Shown piece after piece: positions 25,875 to 34,744 of a DNA stretch of 64,000 nt. The DNA is from Chloroflexota bacterium. GTDB taxonomy: Bacteria > Chloroflexota > Anaerolineae > UBA4142. A model generated the notes under the pieces. That model was not told the origin of the DNA, made no database searches, and saw only the letters and a list, made by a program, of their open reading frames with translations. Made by a program: the position numbers and the translations under genes. Every line of letters starts with the position of its first letter. Within the stretch, counting starts at the first letter, position 1. Location of the stretch: contig JACQYF010000146.1 in the NCBI GenBank assembly GCA_016208315.1, positions 1-64,000 on the forward strand, in the 5' to 3' direction.

Positions 25875-26817
25875 ATTCACCTCACCGCAAACGCTCGACG
25901 ATGCGCTGAAATTGTGGCACACGGACGCGCGCTGGTTCGCGGGCGGGACCGATCTCGTACCCGAGTTGAAAACCGAACTCGCCAAGCCCACGCGCTTGGT
26001 CAATGTCAAAGGAATTGCGGATCTGTACGGCATCGCGGAAACGCCGAGCGGGTTGCGGATTGGCGCGCTGATGACGTTGACCGAAATCGCCGAGAGTGTG
26101 ATGGTGCGCGAACGGTGCCGCGCGGTAGCCGAATCTTGCGCGTTTGCCGCGACGCCGCAGTTACGCCACGTCGCGACGATTGGCGGAAACTTGGCGCAGG
26201 ACTCGCGCTGCCAGTATTATCGCGGCGCGTTCCGCTGCTGGCTCAAGGGCGGCGACGTGTGCTATATGCGTGAGGGCGAAAACCGCGAGGCCGCCGTTGG
26301 CGGCTATCACGATTGCGTTCACGTCCATCCGTCCGACCCCGCCGTCGCGCTCGTCGCGCTCGACGCTAAGATCGCGGTGCGCGGCAGAAACGGAACGCGC
26401 GAGATCGCGGCGGCGGAATTTTTCCATACGCCCGCGAGCGGCGATCGCCGCCTGAACAACCTTCAGCCCGACGAATTAATTACTAATCTCCAATTACCCA
26501 ATTTCCAGAATTCGCGCAGCAATTTTCTCAAGACGATGGACCGCGCCGTCTGGGCTTTTGCGCTGGTGAGCGCGGCCGTGCGGCTCGATCTCGACGGAGC
26601 AAAGGTTCGCGCCGCGCGCATCGTCTTGGGGGGCGTCGCGCCGATTCCCTGGCGCGAAGAGCGCGCGGAAAAAGTCCTGATTGGCCAGGAGCCGACTGAG
26701 GAATTGGCGGCGCGTGCCGCGGCCCAAGTGCTGCAATCCGCCGAGCCGCTCGCGCACAATGCGTATAAACTTCGGTTGGCGCGCGCGTTGGTCAAGCGAG
26801 GCATACTGCGTGGATGA
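25864..26817 (+). CDS. FAD subunit of the molybdenum hydroxylase with an extra Cys cluster
   Basis: 317 aa from MPFEFTSPQTL; the track start is 30 codons early. FAD-binding motifs FAGGTDLVPELK and ATIGGNLAQDSRC are present. An inserted segment carries four Cys (SRCQYY, FRCWLKGGD, VCYMREG and YHDCVHVHPSD). This matches the extra [4Fe-4S] loop of 4-hydroxybenzoyl-CoA reductase beta and PaoB/YagS subunits and is absent from ordinary CoxM. Gene order is small-large-medium. An AT-rich word (GAATTAATTACTAATCTCC) occurs in frame near 26473-26506. Confidence 0.9.
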   Translation: MPFEFTSPQTLDDALKLWHTDARWFAGGTDLVPELKTELAKPTRLVNVKGIADLYGIAETPSGLRIGALMTLTEIAESVMVRERCRAVAESCAFAATPQLRHVATIGGNLAQDSRCQYYRGAFRCWLKGGDVCYMREGENREAAVGGYHDCVHVHPSDPAVALVALDAKIAVRGRNGTREIAAAEFFHTPASGDRRLNNLQPDELITNLQLPNFQNSRSNFLKTMDRAVWAFALVSAAVRLDLDGAKVRAARIVLGGVAPIPWREERAEKVLIGQEPTEELAARAAAQVLQSAEPLAHNAYKLRLARALVKRGILRG

Positions 26818-27319
26818 TCGCGCCCGCTGGAATGAGCGCTATCGCGCCGGCCACGGTTCGGGCGAACCGAACGCGCGCTTGCGCCAATATCGCCATTTGC
26901 TTCGGCCCTGGCTGGCGCTCGACCTGGCAGGCGGGGCGGGCCGTAACGCGGCGCTGCTGGCGGGTTGGACAGTGATCCTGGCGGACATTTCGGATGAAGC
27001 ATTGGCACACGCGCCGGGTCTATGTGTGTTGGTCAAATCACCCGCGCTGCCGTTTCGGGCCGAGTCATTCGATACGATCCTGTGTACCTACTTTCTGGAT
27101 CCGCAGGTGGATTTCGCGGCGCTGCTCAAGCCGCGCGGAACCTTGTTCTTCGAGACCTACACAACTGCCGACGCCAAGTATCGTCCCGATTTTCCGTCGG
27201 CGTATCGCCTCGATCCAAAGCAACACTCCACGTTGTTCCGCGGTTTGGCGACGATCCTGTGGGAAGAGCATGACGATGGCACCCGCGTGTATGGGACCTT
27301 TATCGGTCGCAAAGTCTAG
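26810..27319 (+). CDS. Class I SAM-dependent methyltransferase
   Basis: 169 aa from a GTG at 26810, overlapping the FAD-subunit gene by 8 bp, with GAGG eight bases upstream; the track ORF start lies deep inside the previous gene. The SAM-binding motif I is LDLAGGAGRNA. Motif II-like LADISDEAL and the post-I acidic Asp are visible, and FDTILCTYFLD fits motif IV. It is short and resembles TehB/UbiE-like small-molecule methyltransferases. Overlap suggests it belongs to the molybdenum hydroxylase operon. Substrate unknown. Confidence 0.75.
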   Translation: MDDRARWNERYRAGHGSGEPNARLRQYRHLLRPWLALDLAGGAGRNAALLAGWTVILADISDEALAHAPGLCVLVKSPALPFRAESFDTILCTYFLDPQVDFAALLKPRGTLFFETYTTADAKYRPDFPSAYRLDPKQHSTLFRGLATILWEEHDDGTRVYGTFIGRKV

Positions 27320-27451
27320 GTTGGCAAATTTTCGGCTCCAATTATACTCCAGGCAACGCGCCAAACAAGAGGCATTGGCTCCAATGCTATGCCGCAGCTC
27401 TGGAAATGGTCAAAAGTTCGTCCGTCTTGTGGATTTGTTGATGGGTAACCC

Positions 27452-27480
27452 TTGACTAATCCTGAGAAAAAGGGTATGCT
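27452..27480 (+). promoter_or_regulatory. Promoter of the LacI-type regulator and catabolic region
   Basis: TTGACT, 17-bp spacer, TATGCT. It is followed immediately by an operator-like palindrome. Confidence 0.75.
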
Positions 27481-27485
27481 GATTC

Positions 27486-27497
27486 TGAAAAGTTTCA
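27486..27497 (+). promoter_or_regulatory. Candidate LacI-family operator
   Basis: TGAAAAGTTTCA has perfect TGAAA/TTTCA half-sites. It lies at the expected transcription start just after the -10 box, where a bound LacI-family protein would block initiation. A wider inverted repeat TTCTGAAAAG/CTTTTCAGAA (27483-27492 and 27511-27520) overlaps it. Autoregulation is inferred. Confidence 0.6.
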
Positions 27498-27530
27498 AAA
27501 TCTTTCCTCTCTTTTCAGAAAGAGCCACCG

Positions 27531-28583
27531 GTGAGCGAAAAACCCCGCCCAAATTTGCTCGATGTGGCGCGCCATGCCGGCGTATCTCCCGCAACCGTTT
27601 CACGCGTGCTGAACCATACGGCGCCCGTGCGCGCGAGTATCAGGGAGCGTGTCCTTGCATCCGTCAACTTGCTTCGCTACGAACCGCTTGCCACTCGCGC
27701 GGTTTCCCCCTCTGCCATCAGCACGATTGCGCTCGTGCTGCCCGATATACTCAACCCGTTCTTTACCGAAATCGTCCGCGGCGTGCAGGACCAGGCCGAA
27801 GTAGATCGCTTTATGCTCTTGTTGTTCGATACGGGCGAGGACCCGAATCGAGAGCGGCAAGCGCTGCAAATGTTGCTCCACCGATCGGTCAGCGGCATCA
27901 TCGTGTGCGCCTCGCGACTGCCGAGTCCAGAGCTGATCGCGATCCGCGCTCGCCAAAAAATCCCGATGGTCGTCGTCAATCGCAAGATTGACGATCCTGA
28001 GATGCCCTGCATCTTGCTCGATTTCGAGACCGGCGCTTATCGCGCCGCGCGCCATTTGCTCGATCTGCACCATACGCGCATCGGCTATTTCAAAGGTCCG
28101 GTCACATCCGAACCATCGCTGGCGCGTCGCCGCGGGGTTGAGAAAGCGCTCGGCGAGGCCGGTTTGGTATTGCGCCCCGAGTGCTGTCCCGCAAGTTTTC
28201 CAAATGTGGATGGTGGCTTTCAAGCGATGAGCACGCTCCTGGCCTTGCCGCCGACCGACCGGCCGACCGCCGTCATCGCGTATAACGACATGATGGCTCT
28301 CGGCGCGCTCCATGCCACTCGCGCCCACCATCTGCGTGTGCCGGAAGATATTTCCATCGTCGGCTTTGACGATATTGCGATGGCCGCGCACACGAATCCG
28401 CCGCTCACGACTGTGTCGCAACCCAAGCATCGCATGGGACAGTTGGCAATGAAAATCCTGGGTGGCCTGATCCGCGGACAAACTTTTCTGGGAGATGGAT
28501 ATACCATGTTGGAAAGCTCTTTGGTAGTTCGAGAATCTACGGGCCCCGCGCCGAGCGCATCGGGCTGTGGGGGAGCCGCATGA
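27531..28583 (+). CDS. LacI-family transcriptional regulator
   Basis: 350 aa, GTG start. The N-terminal helix-turn-helix is NLLDVARHAGVSPATVSRVL and is followed by the hinge helix region (YEPLATRAV). Residues 65-340 form the periplasmic-binding-protein-like sensor domain (ALVLPDILNPFFTEIVRGV, SIVGFDDIAMAAHTNPPLTT). Such proteins bind a sugar or sugar derivative and release their operator. It heads the catabolic region, and its stop overlaps the URO-D gene start (ATGA). Effector is probably a substrate of that region, inferred from position. Confidence 0.92.
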   Translation: MSEKPRPNLLDVARHAGVSPATVSRVLNHTAPVRASIRERVLASVNLLRYEPLATRAVSPSAISTIALVLPDILNPFFTEIVRGVQDQAEVDRFMLLLFDTGEDPNRERQALQMLLHRSVSGIIVCASRLPSPELIAIRARQKIPMVVVNRKIDDPEMPCILLDFETGAYRAARHLLDLHHTRIGYFKGPVTSEPSLARRRGVEKALGEAGLVLRPECCPASFPNVDGGFQAMSTLLALPPTDRPTAVIAYNDMMALGALHATRAHHLRVPEDISIVGFDDIAMAAHTNPPLTTVSQPKHRMGQLAMKILGGLIRGQTFLGDGYTMLESSLVVRESTGPAPSASGCGGAA

Positions 28584-29644
28584 TGACGCCGTGGGAACGT
28601 TTTGCGACGGTCGCGCGCGGTGGTCAAGCAGACCGCGTGCCGGTCGCACTGATCGTAGATAGCCCGTGGCTGCCCGGTTACGCGGACATTGACACGCTCG
28701 ACTACTTTCTCCGCGAGGATGAATGGCTGCGGATTAATCTTGCGCTCCTCGACCGATTCCCCGAGGTCGCGTGGATTCCCGGCTTTTGGATCGAGTATGG
28801 GATGGCCGCGGAGCCGTCCGCATTTGGCGCGCGCGTTCAGTGGAATCACGATTCGCCGCCTTCGATTGAGGCCGCGCCCGGCGGTTTGGCGGCGCTCGTC
28901 AATCTCGATCCGCCGAATCCCCAGGAGCATGGCTTGATGCCGCTCGTGTTGCAGCGCTATGCCGATGCCGAAAAGCGACTGGGTCTCGAGATCAAGATGG
29001 TCGCGGCGCGCGGACCGATGGCTATCGGCAGTTGGGTAGTCGGCGCTGCCGATTTTCTGCTCGGCCTGATGACGGAACCGGAAGCCAGTCACCGGTTCAT
29101 GGACATATTGACGACGACGATCATCGCGTGGCTTAAAGCGCAGTTGGCCGCGCTGCGCGCGCCGGAAGGCATCATGCTGCTCGACGATATTGTCGGCATG
29201 GTGTCGCCGCAGACATTTGAGGAGTTTGTCCGTCCCTACTACACGCGCATCTTTGCCGCCTTTCCCGGTCTCATCAAGGTCTATCACAACGATACGCCCT
29301 GCCCAAAGCTGGTTGAGCCGATTGCCACCCTCGGCTTTGACGTGTTCAATTTCAGCCACACGATGGACATTGCGACCGTGCAGGCGCGGATGCCCAACAT
29401 CGCGCTCATGGGCAACGTACCGCCGCTTGATCTGATGGTGCGCGGGACGCCGGAGCAGGTGGAGCAATGGGCGCGCGAGTGCATCCAAAAGACCGGCGGG
29501 CGCGGCTTGATTCTCTCCGCGGGTGGCGGCGCAAGCCCCGGTACGCGCGCCGAATGCATTGACGCGCTCGTCGCGGCGCGCACAGGGGCGATTGAAATCG
29601 CGGCGACACGAACGCAAAGTCGGCCTCCGCCGACTAGGATTTAG
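28580..29644 (+). CDS. URO-D-fold protein, copy 1 (possible methyltransferase)
   Basis: 354 aa; ATGA overlap with the LacI gene. It has the uroporphyrinogen decarboxylase/MtaA-CmuA TIM-barrel fold (TPWERFATVARGGQADRVPV, GEIMLLDDIVGMVSP-type core). Canonical HemE is improbable beside a sugar regulator. The zinc ligands of MtaA/MtbA-type methyltransferases (HxCG and a later Cys) are not conserved: YHNDTPCP replaces HxCG and SAGGGASPGT replaces the second Cys. It may bind metal differently or have another reaction. The last 13 residues (ATRTQSRPPPTRI) and stop come from an inserted MITE-like repeat at 29599. Confidence 0.8.
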   Translation: MMTPWERFATVARGGQADRVPVALIVDSPWLPGYADIDTLDYFLREDEWLRINLALLDRFPEVAWIPGFWIEYGMAAEPSAFGARVQWNHDSPPSIEAAPGGLAALVNLDPPNPQEHGLMPLVLQRYADAEKRLGLEIKMVAARGPMAIGSWVVGAADFLLGLMTEPEASHRFMDILTTTIIAWLKAQLAALRAPEGIMLLDDIVGMVSPQTFEEFVRPYYTRIFAAFPGLIKVYHNDTPCPKLVEPIATLGFDVFNFSHTMDIATVQARMPNIALMGNVPPLDLMVRGTPEQVEQWARECIQKTGGRGLILSAGGGASPGTRAECIDALVAARTGAIEIAATRTQSRPPPTRI

Positions 29645-29713
29645 TCCACGAAGGTGGACTTGGCGTTCGTGTTGCCGCGACCCCACCGAGGTGGCGACCT
29701 CGGTCGTCGGTCG
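29599..29713. repeat. MITE-like repeat, GACCGAGGTCGC family, copy 1
   Basis: Terminal arms CGCGGCGACACGAACGC (29599-29615) and GCGTTCGTGTTGCCGCG (29663-29679) match at 16 of 17 positions. Inside are AAGTCGGCC...GCCGACT and GTCCACGAAGGTGGAC hairpins. The right flank repeats GACCTCGGTCG. Copies 2 and 3 are at 45319 and 58745. The left arm lies inside the URO-D gene and gives it a new C-terminus. Confidence 0.85.
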
Positions 29714-29743
29714 CCCGGAATTACCGTGGAGGAGCACTTGATC

Positions 29744-30181
29744 ATGTTGCAACCCAAATTCGTATTTAGCACCCAAGACACCGTCCGCTATCGTTTCCCG
29801 ACCCACGTCAACGACCTGGTGATGGACCGCGCCGAGGCCGACACGTCCGAAGTGTTCGTCGTCGTGCTCGAACCGGGTGAAGCGCCGCCGCTCCATGTTC
29901 ACCATGACGCCGAGCAAATCTTTTACGTGATCGAGGGCACGGGCCGATTGGAAATCGGCGAAGAATTGAAATCCTACGGTGTCAAATCAGGCGACGTGGT
30001 GCGGATTCCGCCTCACACTTTTCATCGCATCCACTGCACCAGCCCCAAAGCGCTGCGCTACCTCAGCGTGGATTGCTTCGTCGGCGGCAAGCCGCAAGCC
30101 GAGCCGACGTGGGACAGCCATGTGCGGGAGATTTGTAGGATCAATGGGTGGGAGTACGACAAAGTAAAACGTGAAACGTAA
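29744..30181 (+). CDS. Single-domain cupin
   Basis: 145 aa from MLQPKFVFST; the track start lies in the preceding repeat. GGAGGAG is upstream. Cupin motif 1 is HVHHDAEQIFYVIEGTG, giving two His and a Glu, and motif 2 is PPHTFHRIHC, giving the last His; together they would bind one divalent metal. Small cupins in sugar regions often isomerise or bind sugars, but no substrate can be read here. The C-terminal KVKRET and the stop come from the GTAAAACG word tract that follows. Confidence 0.8.
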   Translation: MLQPKFVFSTQDTVRYRFPTHVNDLVMDRAEADTSEVFVVVLEPGEAPPLHVHHDAEQIFYVIEGTGRLEIGEELKSYGVKSGDVVRIPPHTFHRIHCTSPKALRYLSVDCFVGGKPQAEPTWDSHVREICRINGWEYDKVKRET

Positions 30182-30240
30182 AACGTAAAACGCAATGACC
30201 ACGGTGAGAGCATTTTACGTTTTACGCTTTACGTTTTACT
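30163..30240. repeat. Word palindrome of GTAAAACG type, copy 1
   Basis: Arms 30163-30192 and 30211-30240 match at about 27 of 30 positions and are built from the word GTAAAACG. The left arm supplies the end and stop of the cupin gene. The right arm ends 11 bases before the AGE epimerase start. The same word forms the palindrome at 57459-57520. Confidence 0.88.
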
Positions 30241-30251
30241 CTGGACAAACC

Positions 30252-31427
30252 ATGTCAATCAATTTCACTACACTACTCGAACAATACCGCTCCGAACTGC
30301 TCGACCGCACGATTCCATTCTGGCTCAAATACGGCCTGGATTGGAAGAATGGCGGCATCAATACTGGCATCGCCGATGAGGGCGAGGTGCTGAGCACCGA
30401 CAAGTACATGTGGTCGCAGCTACGCGCAATATTTACTTTTTCCGCACTCTATAATAGAATCGAGCGGCGGAAAGAATGGCTCGACGTTGCCGAGCAGATC
30501 TTTGACTTTACCAAACGATGCGGGCGTGATGAGGATGGATGCTGGGTATTCCTCGTAGACAAAGATGGCAAGCAGTTACAGGGCGCGACCAGCATCTACG
30601 CCGATGCGTTTGCCATTTACGGGTTCACCGAACTAGCCAAGGCCACCGGCAATCCAGAAGCGGTTCGCTTGGCGCGCGAAACGTATTTGAATGTGTCCAC
30701 GCGCTTGGCATCTCCCGGATCGTATCCAACGGCGCCGCATCCGATTCCCGTCGGACTGAAAGCGCACGGCGTCGCCATGACCTTTGCGCTCGTTTTTGAC
30801 GAACTGGGTCACTACCTCGACGACCCGACGATCAAGCATGCCGCGCTCGATCACGCCAATCAGGTGATGACGGTCTTTTTGCGACCAGAACGGCAGCGGC
30901 TCTACGAATTCATGAGATTGGATGATTCGTTACTAGAGCTTGCTCCTGGTCGCACGGTGAATCCGGGGCACGTCGTCGAATCCATGTGGTTCATGATCCA
31001 CATCTACCAACGGCTCGGCAACCAAGCGCGCATCCGGCAAGCCATTGACGCGATCAAGTGGCATATCGAGTTTGGATGGGATGACGAATTCGGCGGAATT
31101 TTCCTGGCGCGGGACGCAGAAGGATCGCGGTGGGAAAAGATTGCCGACACCAAGATTTGGTGGCCGCACACGGAAGCGCTTTACGCGCTGCTGCTGGCGT
31201 ACTCGATCTCGAAAGAGCAATGGTGCCTGGACTGGTTCGAACGGGTACACGATTATGCCTTTAGCCACTTTCCGGTTCCACAATATGGCGAGTGGATTCA
31301 GAATCTCGATCGCCAAGGGAACAAACTCGACGCGACGGTCGGCCTGCCCGTGAAAGACCCGTTCCATTTGGCGCGAGCGCTGGTCAATTGTATCGGTGTA
31401 TTGGAACCATTGGCAAAAATTCAGTAA
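30252..31427 (+). CDS. N-acylglucosamine 2-epimerase family (AGE) sugar epimerase/isomerase
   Basis: 391 aa from MSINFTTLLEQ; the track start lies in the repeat. An (alpha/alpha)6 barrel with family motifs: GATSIYADAFAIYGF, the catalytic His in NPGHVVESMW and the second His in IWWPHTEALYAL. Members interconvert ManNAc/GlcNAc, cellobiose/epicellobiose or mannose/fructose, and this sequence does not settle which. It follows the cupin and precedes the ABC importer in the same direction, so it probably acts on an imported sugar. The ribosome site is weak. Confidence 0.88.
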   Translation: MSINFTTLLEQYRSELLDRTIPFWLKYGLDWKNGGINTGIADEGEVLSTDKYMWSQLRAIFTFSALYNRIERRKEWLDVAEQIFDFTKRCGRDEDGCWVFLVDKDGKQLQGATSIYADAFAIYGFTELAKATGNPEAVRLARETYLNVSTRLASPGSYPTAPHPIPVGLKAHGVAMTFALVFDELGHYLDDPTIKHAALDHANQVMTVFLRPERQRLYEFMRLDDSLLELAPGRTVNPGHVVESMWFMIHIYQRLGNQARIRQAIDAIKWHIEFGWDDEFGGIFLARDAEGSRWEKIADTKIWWPHTEALYALLLAYSISKEQWCLDWFERVHDYAFSHFPVPQYGEWIQNLDRQGNKLDATVGLPVKDPFHLARALVNCIGVLEPLAKIQ

Positions 31428-31456
31428 AGGTTCTCGACTCGAAAGGAGGTGAAGCC

Positions 31457-31492
31457 GCAATACGTAATACGCAGTACGTAGTACGTAACGTT
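31457..31492. repeat. Word tract TACGTAGTACG
   Basis: AATACGTAATACGCAGTACG and following bases repeat the word TACG(T/C)A. The same word set occurs at 75-106. It lies in the gap before the substrate-binding protein gene, next to a GGAGGT motif at 31444. Confidence 0.65.
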
Positions 31493-31535
31493 TCGACCAT
31501 CAATTGTGCGACTCTCGAAGAGGAGGAATGGTACG

Positions 31536-33629
31536 ATGAACGACAGAATCAAATGGTTCGTGCGGTTGGCGAGCATCGTCCTCGTATTGACAGTGTTCGT
31601 CGCCGCGTGCGCTCCTGCGCCAACTCCGGTGCCGCCGACGGCTGTGCCACAACCGACGGCGGTCCCCGCGACCAAAGCTCCGGAGCCGACCAAGGCGCCC
31701 GAGCCCACCAAGGCCCCGGTAGCCACGACCGCCCCGGCGACGACTGTACCGGCGACGACGGCTCCAACCGCGGCGCCTGCCGCCAAGTACAAGGAATCGC
31801 CGCTGCTCGCCGATCAAGTGAAAGCCGGCAAGCTGCCGCCCGTTGATCAACGCCTGCCCAAGAACCCGCTCGTCATTCCCGGCGATGAAGTTGGGACCTA
31901 CGGCGGCGTGTGGCGCCGCGGCTTTACCGGTCCATCCGATTTTAACGGCGTCAATCGCGTGATCTACGACGCGCTTGTCCGCTTTTCGCCCGATGGCGGC
32001 AAAGTGGATATGAAATACGCCGAGAGCGTCACGTCCTCGGCCGATTTCAAAACGTGGACCGTGAAACTGCGCGAAGGCAGCAAGTGGTCCGACGGCGCGC
32101 CGTTCACGACCGACGACATCATGTTCTGGTACAAAGACGTCCTCTTGAACAAGGACTTGACGCCTTCGGTTCCCGCGTGGATGCAGAACAAGGACAAGTC
32201 TACGGCGGAAGTCAAAGCCGTTGACGCCGTGACCGTGCAGTGGATCTACAAAGAGCCGAACACGACCTTCTTGCTCGAGCTCGCGAACAAGGACTGGGGT
32301 GATCGCAACGTTCCGGTTCACCTGCCGTCCAAATACCTGAAGCAGTTCCACGCCTCGTATGCCAACAAGGCCGACCTCGACAAGATGGTCGCGGATGCCA
32401 AGTTCAAGACCTGGGGCGAGTTGTTCCTCGACAAAGTCAGCCCGTTCAACACTCCAGACCGCCCCGGTATGGCGGCGTGGATCGCCTCGAACCGCATCAG
32501 CGATCAAGTGTTCATCCTCAAGCGCAACCCGTACTTTGTCGGCGTGGACAAGGACGGCCAACAACTGCCGTACTTTGACGAAGTGCAACTGAAATTCTTC
32601 GCCGACACTCAATCGTTGAACCTGGCAGCCATCGCGGGCGAACTCGACCAGCAGGAGCGCCACATCGCTCTGGCAAACTTCCCTGTGTTGAAAGAGAACG
32701 AGCAGAAGCAGGGCAAGTACAAAGTCTCGCTCTGGTCGTCGCTCGGCGGCGCGGACGCCGATGTGACGATCAATCAGACCTATGCCAAGGATCCTGACCT
32801 CGGCAAAGTGCTCGCGAACAAGGATTTCCGCATCGCGATGTCGGTCGCGATCAACCGCAAGCAGATTCAGGAATCGGTCTTTCTCGGAACGGGCGAACCG
32901 CGTCAGCCCGTCGCGAAGAAGGGCCACCCGTACTATCCCGGCGATGACTACGCTTACAAGTACACCGAGTACAATCCAACCCTCGCCGGTCAGATGTTAG
33001 ACAAGATCGGGTTAGACAAAAAGGACGCGGAAGGTTTCCGCCTGATGGCGAATGGCAAGCGCGTCACGGTCGAACTCTCGGTCATCCAGGCGTTGGGCTT
33101 TGGTCCCGACTCGGCGCAGTTAATCGCCAAGGACTGGGAGAAGGTCGGCATCAAGACCAACGTCCAGATCCGCGAGCGCGCGCTGCACTTTTCGCTGCGT
33201 GAATCGAACGACCTGCAAGCCGAAGTTTGGAATCAGGATACTGCGGGCTTTCCGTTCACGGGCGCGACCAAGTACGATGTCCGCAGCGGCATCTACGGCA
33301 ACACGACGTATGGTCCGCGCTGGTACGATTGGTACCGCACCAACGGCAAGGAAGGCGTCGAACCGCCGGCTTACATCAAACAACTCGTCGAACTAGCCGA
33401 CAAAGCCAAGACGGTGAGCGCCGACGAGCAAGCCAAGGTCGCCCAGGAAATGTTCAAGATCTGGGTGGACAACATGGTCGAAATCGGCACCGTGGGCTTG
33501 ACGGCCATTGACCAAGGTGTCGCGGTGGTCAACGTGAATCTTCGCAACATCCCAACCACTGTGACGAAAGACTGGCCGCTGCGCACGCCCGGCAATCTGC
33601 GACCCGAAGTGTGGTACTATAAGAAGTAA
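31536..33629 (+). CDS. ABC importer substrate-binding lipoprotein, family 5
   Basis: 697 aa from MNDRIKWFVR, with GAGGAGGAA upstream; the track ORF is 10 codons longer. The lipobox is VFVAACAPAP, then a low-complexity PTKAPEPTKAPVATTAP linker to about residue 85. The rest is the SBP_bac_5 fold (TWTVKLREGSKWSDGAPFT, VNRKQIQ-type segments). It would bind its ligand outside the membrane and feed the two permeases downstream. The family is named for peptides, but large members also carry oligosaccharides, which fits the surrounding sugar genes. Confidence 0.9.
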   Translation: MNDRIKWFVRLASIVLVLTVFVAACAPAPTPVPPTAVPQPTAVPATKAPEPTKAPEPTKAPVATTAPATTVPATTAPTAAPAAKYKESPLLADQVKAGKLPPVDQRLPKNPLVIPGDEVGTYGGVWRRGFTGPSDFNGVNRVIYDALVRFSPDGGKVDMKYAESVTSSADFKTWTVKLREGSKWSDGAPFTTDDIMFWYKDVLLNKDLTPSVPAWMQNKDKSTAEVKAVDAVTVQWIYKEPNTTFLLELANKDWGDRNVPVHLPSKYLKQFHASYANKADLDKMVADAKFKTWGELFLDKVSPFNTPDRPGMAAWIASNRISDQVFILKRNPYFVGVDKDGQQLPYFDEVQLKFFADTQSLNLAAIAGELDQQERHIALANFPVLKENEQKQGKYKVSLWSSLGGADADVTINQTYAKDPDLGKVLANKDFRIAMSVAINRKQIQESVFLGTGEPRQPVAKKGHPYYPGDDYAYKYTEYNPTLAGQMLDKIGLDKKDAEGFRLMANGKRVTVELSVIQALGFGPDSAQLIAKDWEKVGIKTNVQIRERALHFSLRESNDLQAEVWNQDTAGFPFTGATKYDVRSGIYGNTTYGPRWYDWYRTNGKEGVEPPAYIKQLVELADKAKTVSADEQAKVAQEMFKIWVDNMVEIGTVGLTAIDQGVAVVNVNLRNIPTTVTKDWPLRTPGNLRPEVWYYKK

Positions 33630-33636
33630 GTCGTAG

Positions 33637-33740
33637 ATAGGTAAACAGGGAAACAGGTACACAGGGAAACAAGGAGACAAGGAAACTCTGTGTACCTGTC
33701 TACCTGTGTACCTGTCTACCTGTTTACTTGTTTCACTTGG
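33637..33740. repeat. Word palindrome of GGTAAACAG/CTACCTGT type
   Basis: GGTAAACAGGGAAACAGGTA and a following purine-rich stretch are answered by five CTACCTGT/GTACCTGT words. It fills the gap between the binding protein and the first permease and ends before its GGGAG ribosome site. Confidence 0.85.
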
Positions 33741-33751
33741 GAGATTGAAGT

Positions 33752-34741
33752 ATGCTCCGATTCATCATTCAGCGTCTGCTGCTCCTGCCGGTCCTGCTGC
33801 TGCTCTTTTCGGTAGTTGTCTTTTGGCTCGTCCAAGCGCCGGCGGGCGACTTTTTGACCAGTTATGTTGCCAACATCGCTTCGAGTGGTTCGTCTATCGG
33901 CGCGGATCAGGTCGAAGCCCTCAAGCGGCAATTCGGACTGGATCAACCGGGTTATATGCAGTATCTCCGTTGGATGGAGAGTCTGTCCAAAGGAGACTTG
34001 GGGCTATCGCTCGAGTATCAGCGCCCAAACACCGAGTTGATCGGCGAGCGGCTTTTGCTGACCGTGTTCCTCGCGCTCTTTGCGTTCGCCATCACTTGGG
34101 CCGTCGCGATTCCGGCGGGGGTTTATTCCGCGACCCATCAGAACTCGCTGCTGGATTATTTTTTCACCATGCTCAACTATGTCGGCGTGGCGACGCCCAA
34201 CTTTATGCTGGCCCTGATCTTGATGTGGCTGGCATTTTCGTATCTGGGCTTGAGTGTGACTGGGCTTTTTTCCCCGGAATATATCCAAGCGCCATGGAGT
34301 ATGGAGCGCCTGATTGACCTGCTCCAGCACATTTGGCTGCCTGCGATCGTGCTTGGCATTGCGGGCACCGCGCGCTTGACGCGCGTGATGCGCGCCAATC
34401 TGCTGGACGAACTCAACAAACCCTACGTCGTCACCGCGCGCGCCAAGGGCCTGTCGGAATGGCGTTTGATTTTCAAATACCCCGTCCGACTGGCGCTGAA
34501 TCCTTTGGTAAGTACGATCGGCTGGTATCTGCCCCAGCTTTTTTCCGGCAGCTTGATCGTGGCGACCGTGATGAATCTCCCGAACATCGGCCCGCTCTTG
34601 CTGCGCTCGCTGATTCAGCAAGACATGTACCTGGCCGGGAGCATTTTGTTGATCTATTGTTTGCTGACGATTGTGGGAACGTTGATTTCCGATATTTTGC
34701 TAGCTTGGCTCGATCCGCGTATTCGTATGGAAGGCGCATAA
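33752..34741 (+). CDS. ABC importer permease, DppB/OppB type
   Basis: 329 aa. Starts MLRFIIQRLLLLPVLLLLFS, the typical first helix of this permease class, and has about six membrane helices. The EAA-like coupling loop is VVTARAKGLSEWRLIFKYPVRLAL. GGGAG precedes the ATG. It pairs with the next permease to form the channel of the family-5 importer. Confidence 0.92.
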   Translation: MLRFIIQRLLLLPVLLLLFSVVVFWLVQAPAGDFLTSYVANIASSGSSIGADQVEALKRQFGLDQPGYMQYLRWMESLSKGDLGLSLEYQRPNTELIGERLLLTVFLALFAFAITWAVAIPAGVYSATHQNSLLDYFFTMLNYVGVATPNFMLALILMWLAFSYLGLSVTGLFSPEYIQAPWSMERLIDLLQHIWLPAIVLGIAGTARLTRVMRANLLDELNKPYVVTARAKGLSEWRLIFKYPVRLALNPLVSTIGWYLPQLFSGSLIVATVMNLPNIGPLLLRSLIQQDMYLAGSILLIYCLLTIVGTLISDILLAWLDPRIRMEGA

Positions 34742-34744
34742 CCT

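Noticed and set aside
28220-29917. 565-aa minus-strand ORF
   Set aside because: Antisense to the LacI and URO-D genes. The plus strand carries clear family motifs, while this frame is Arg/His-rich and has none.
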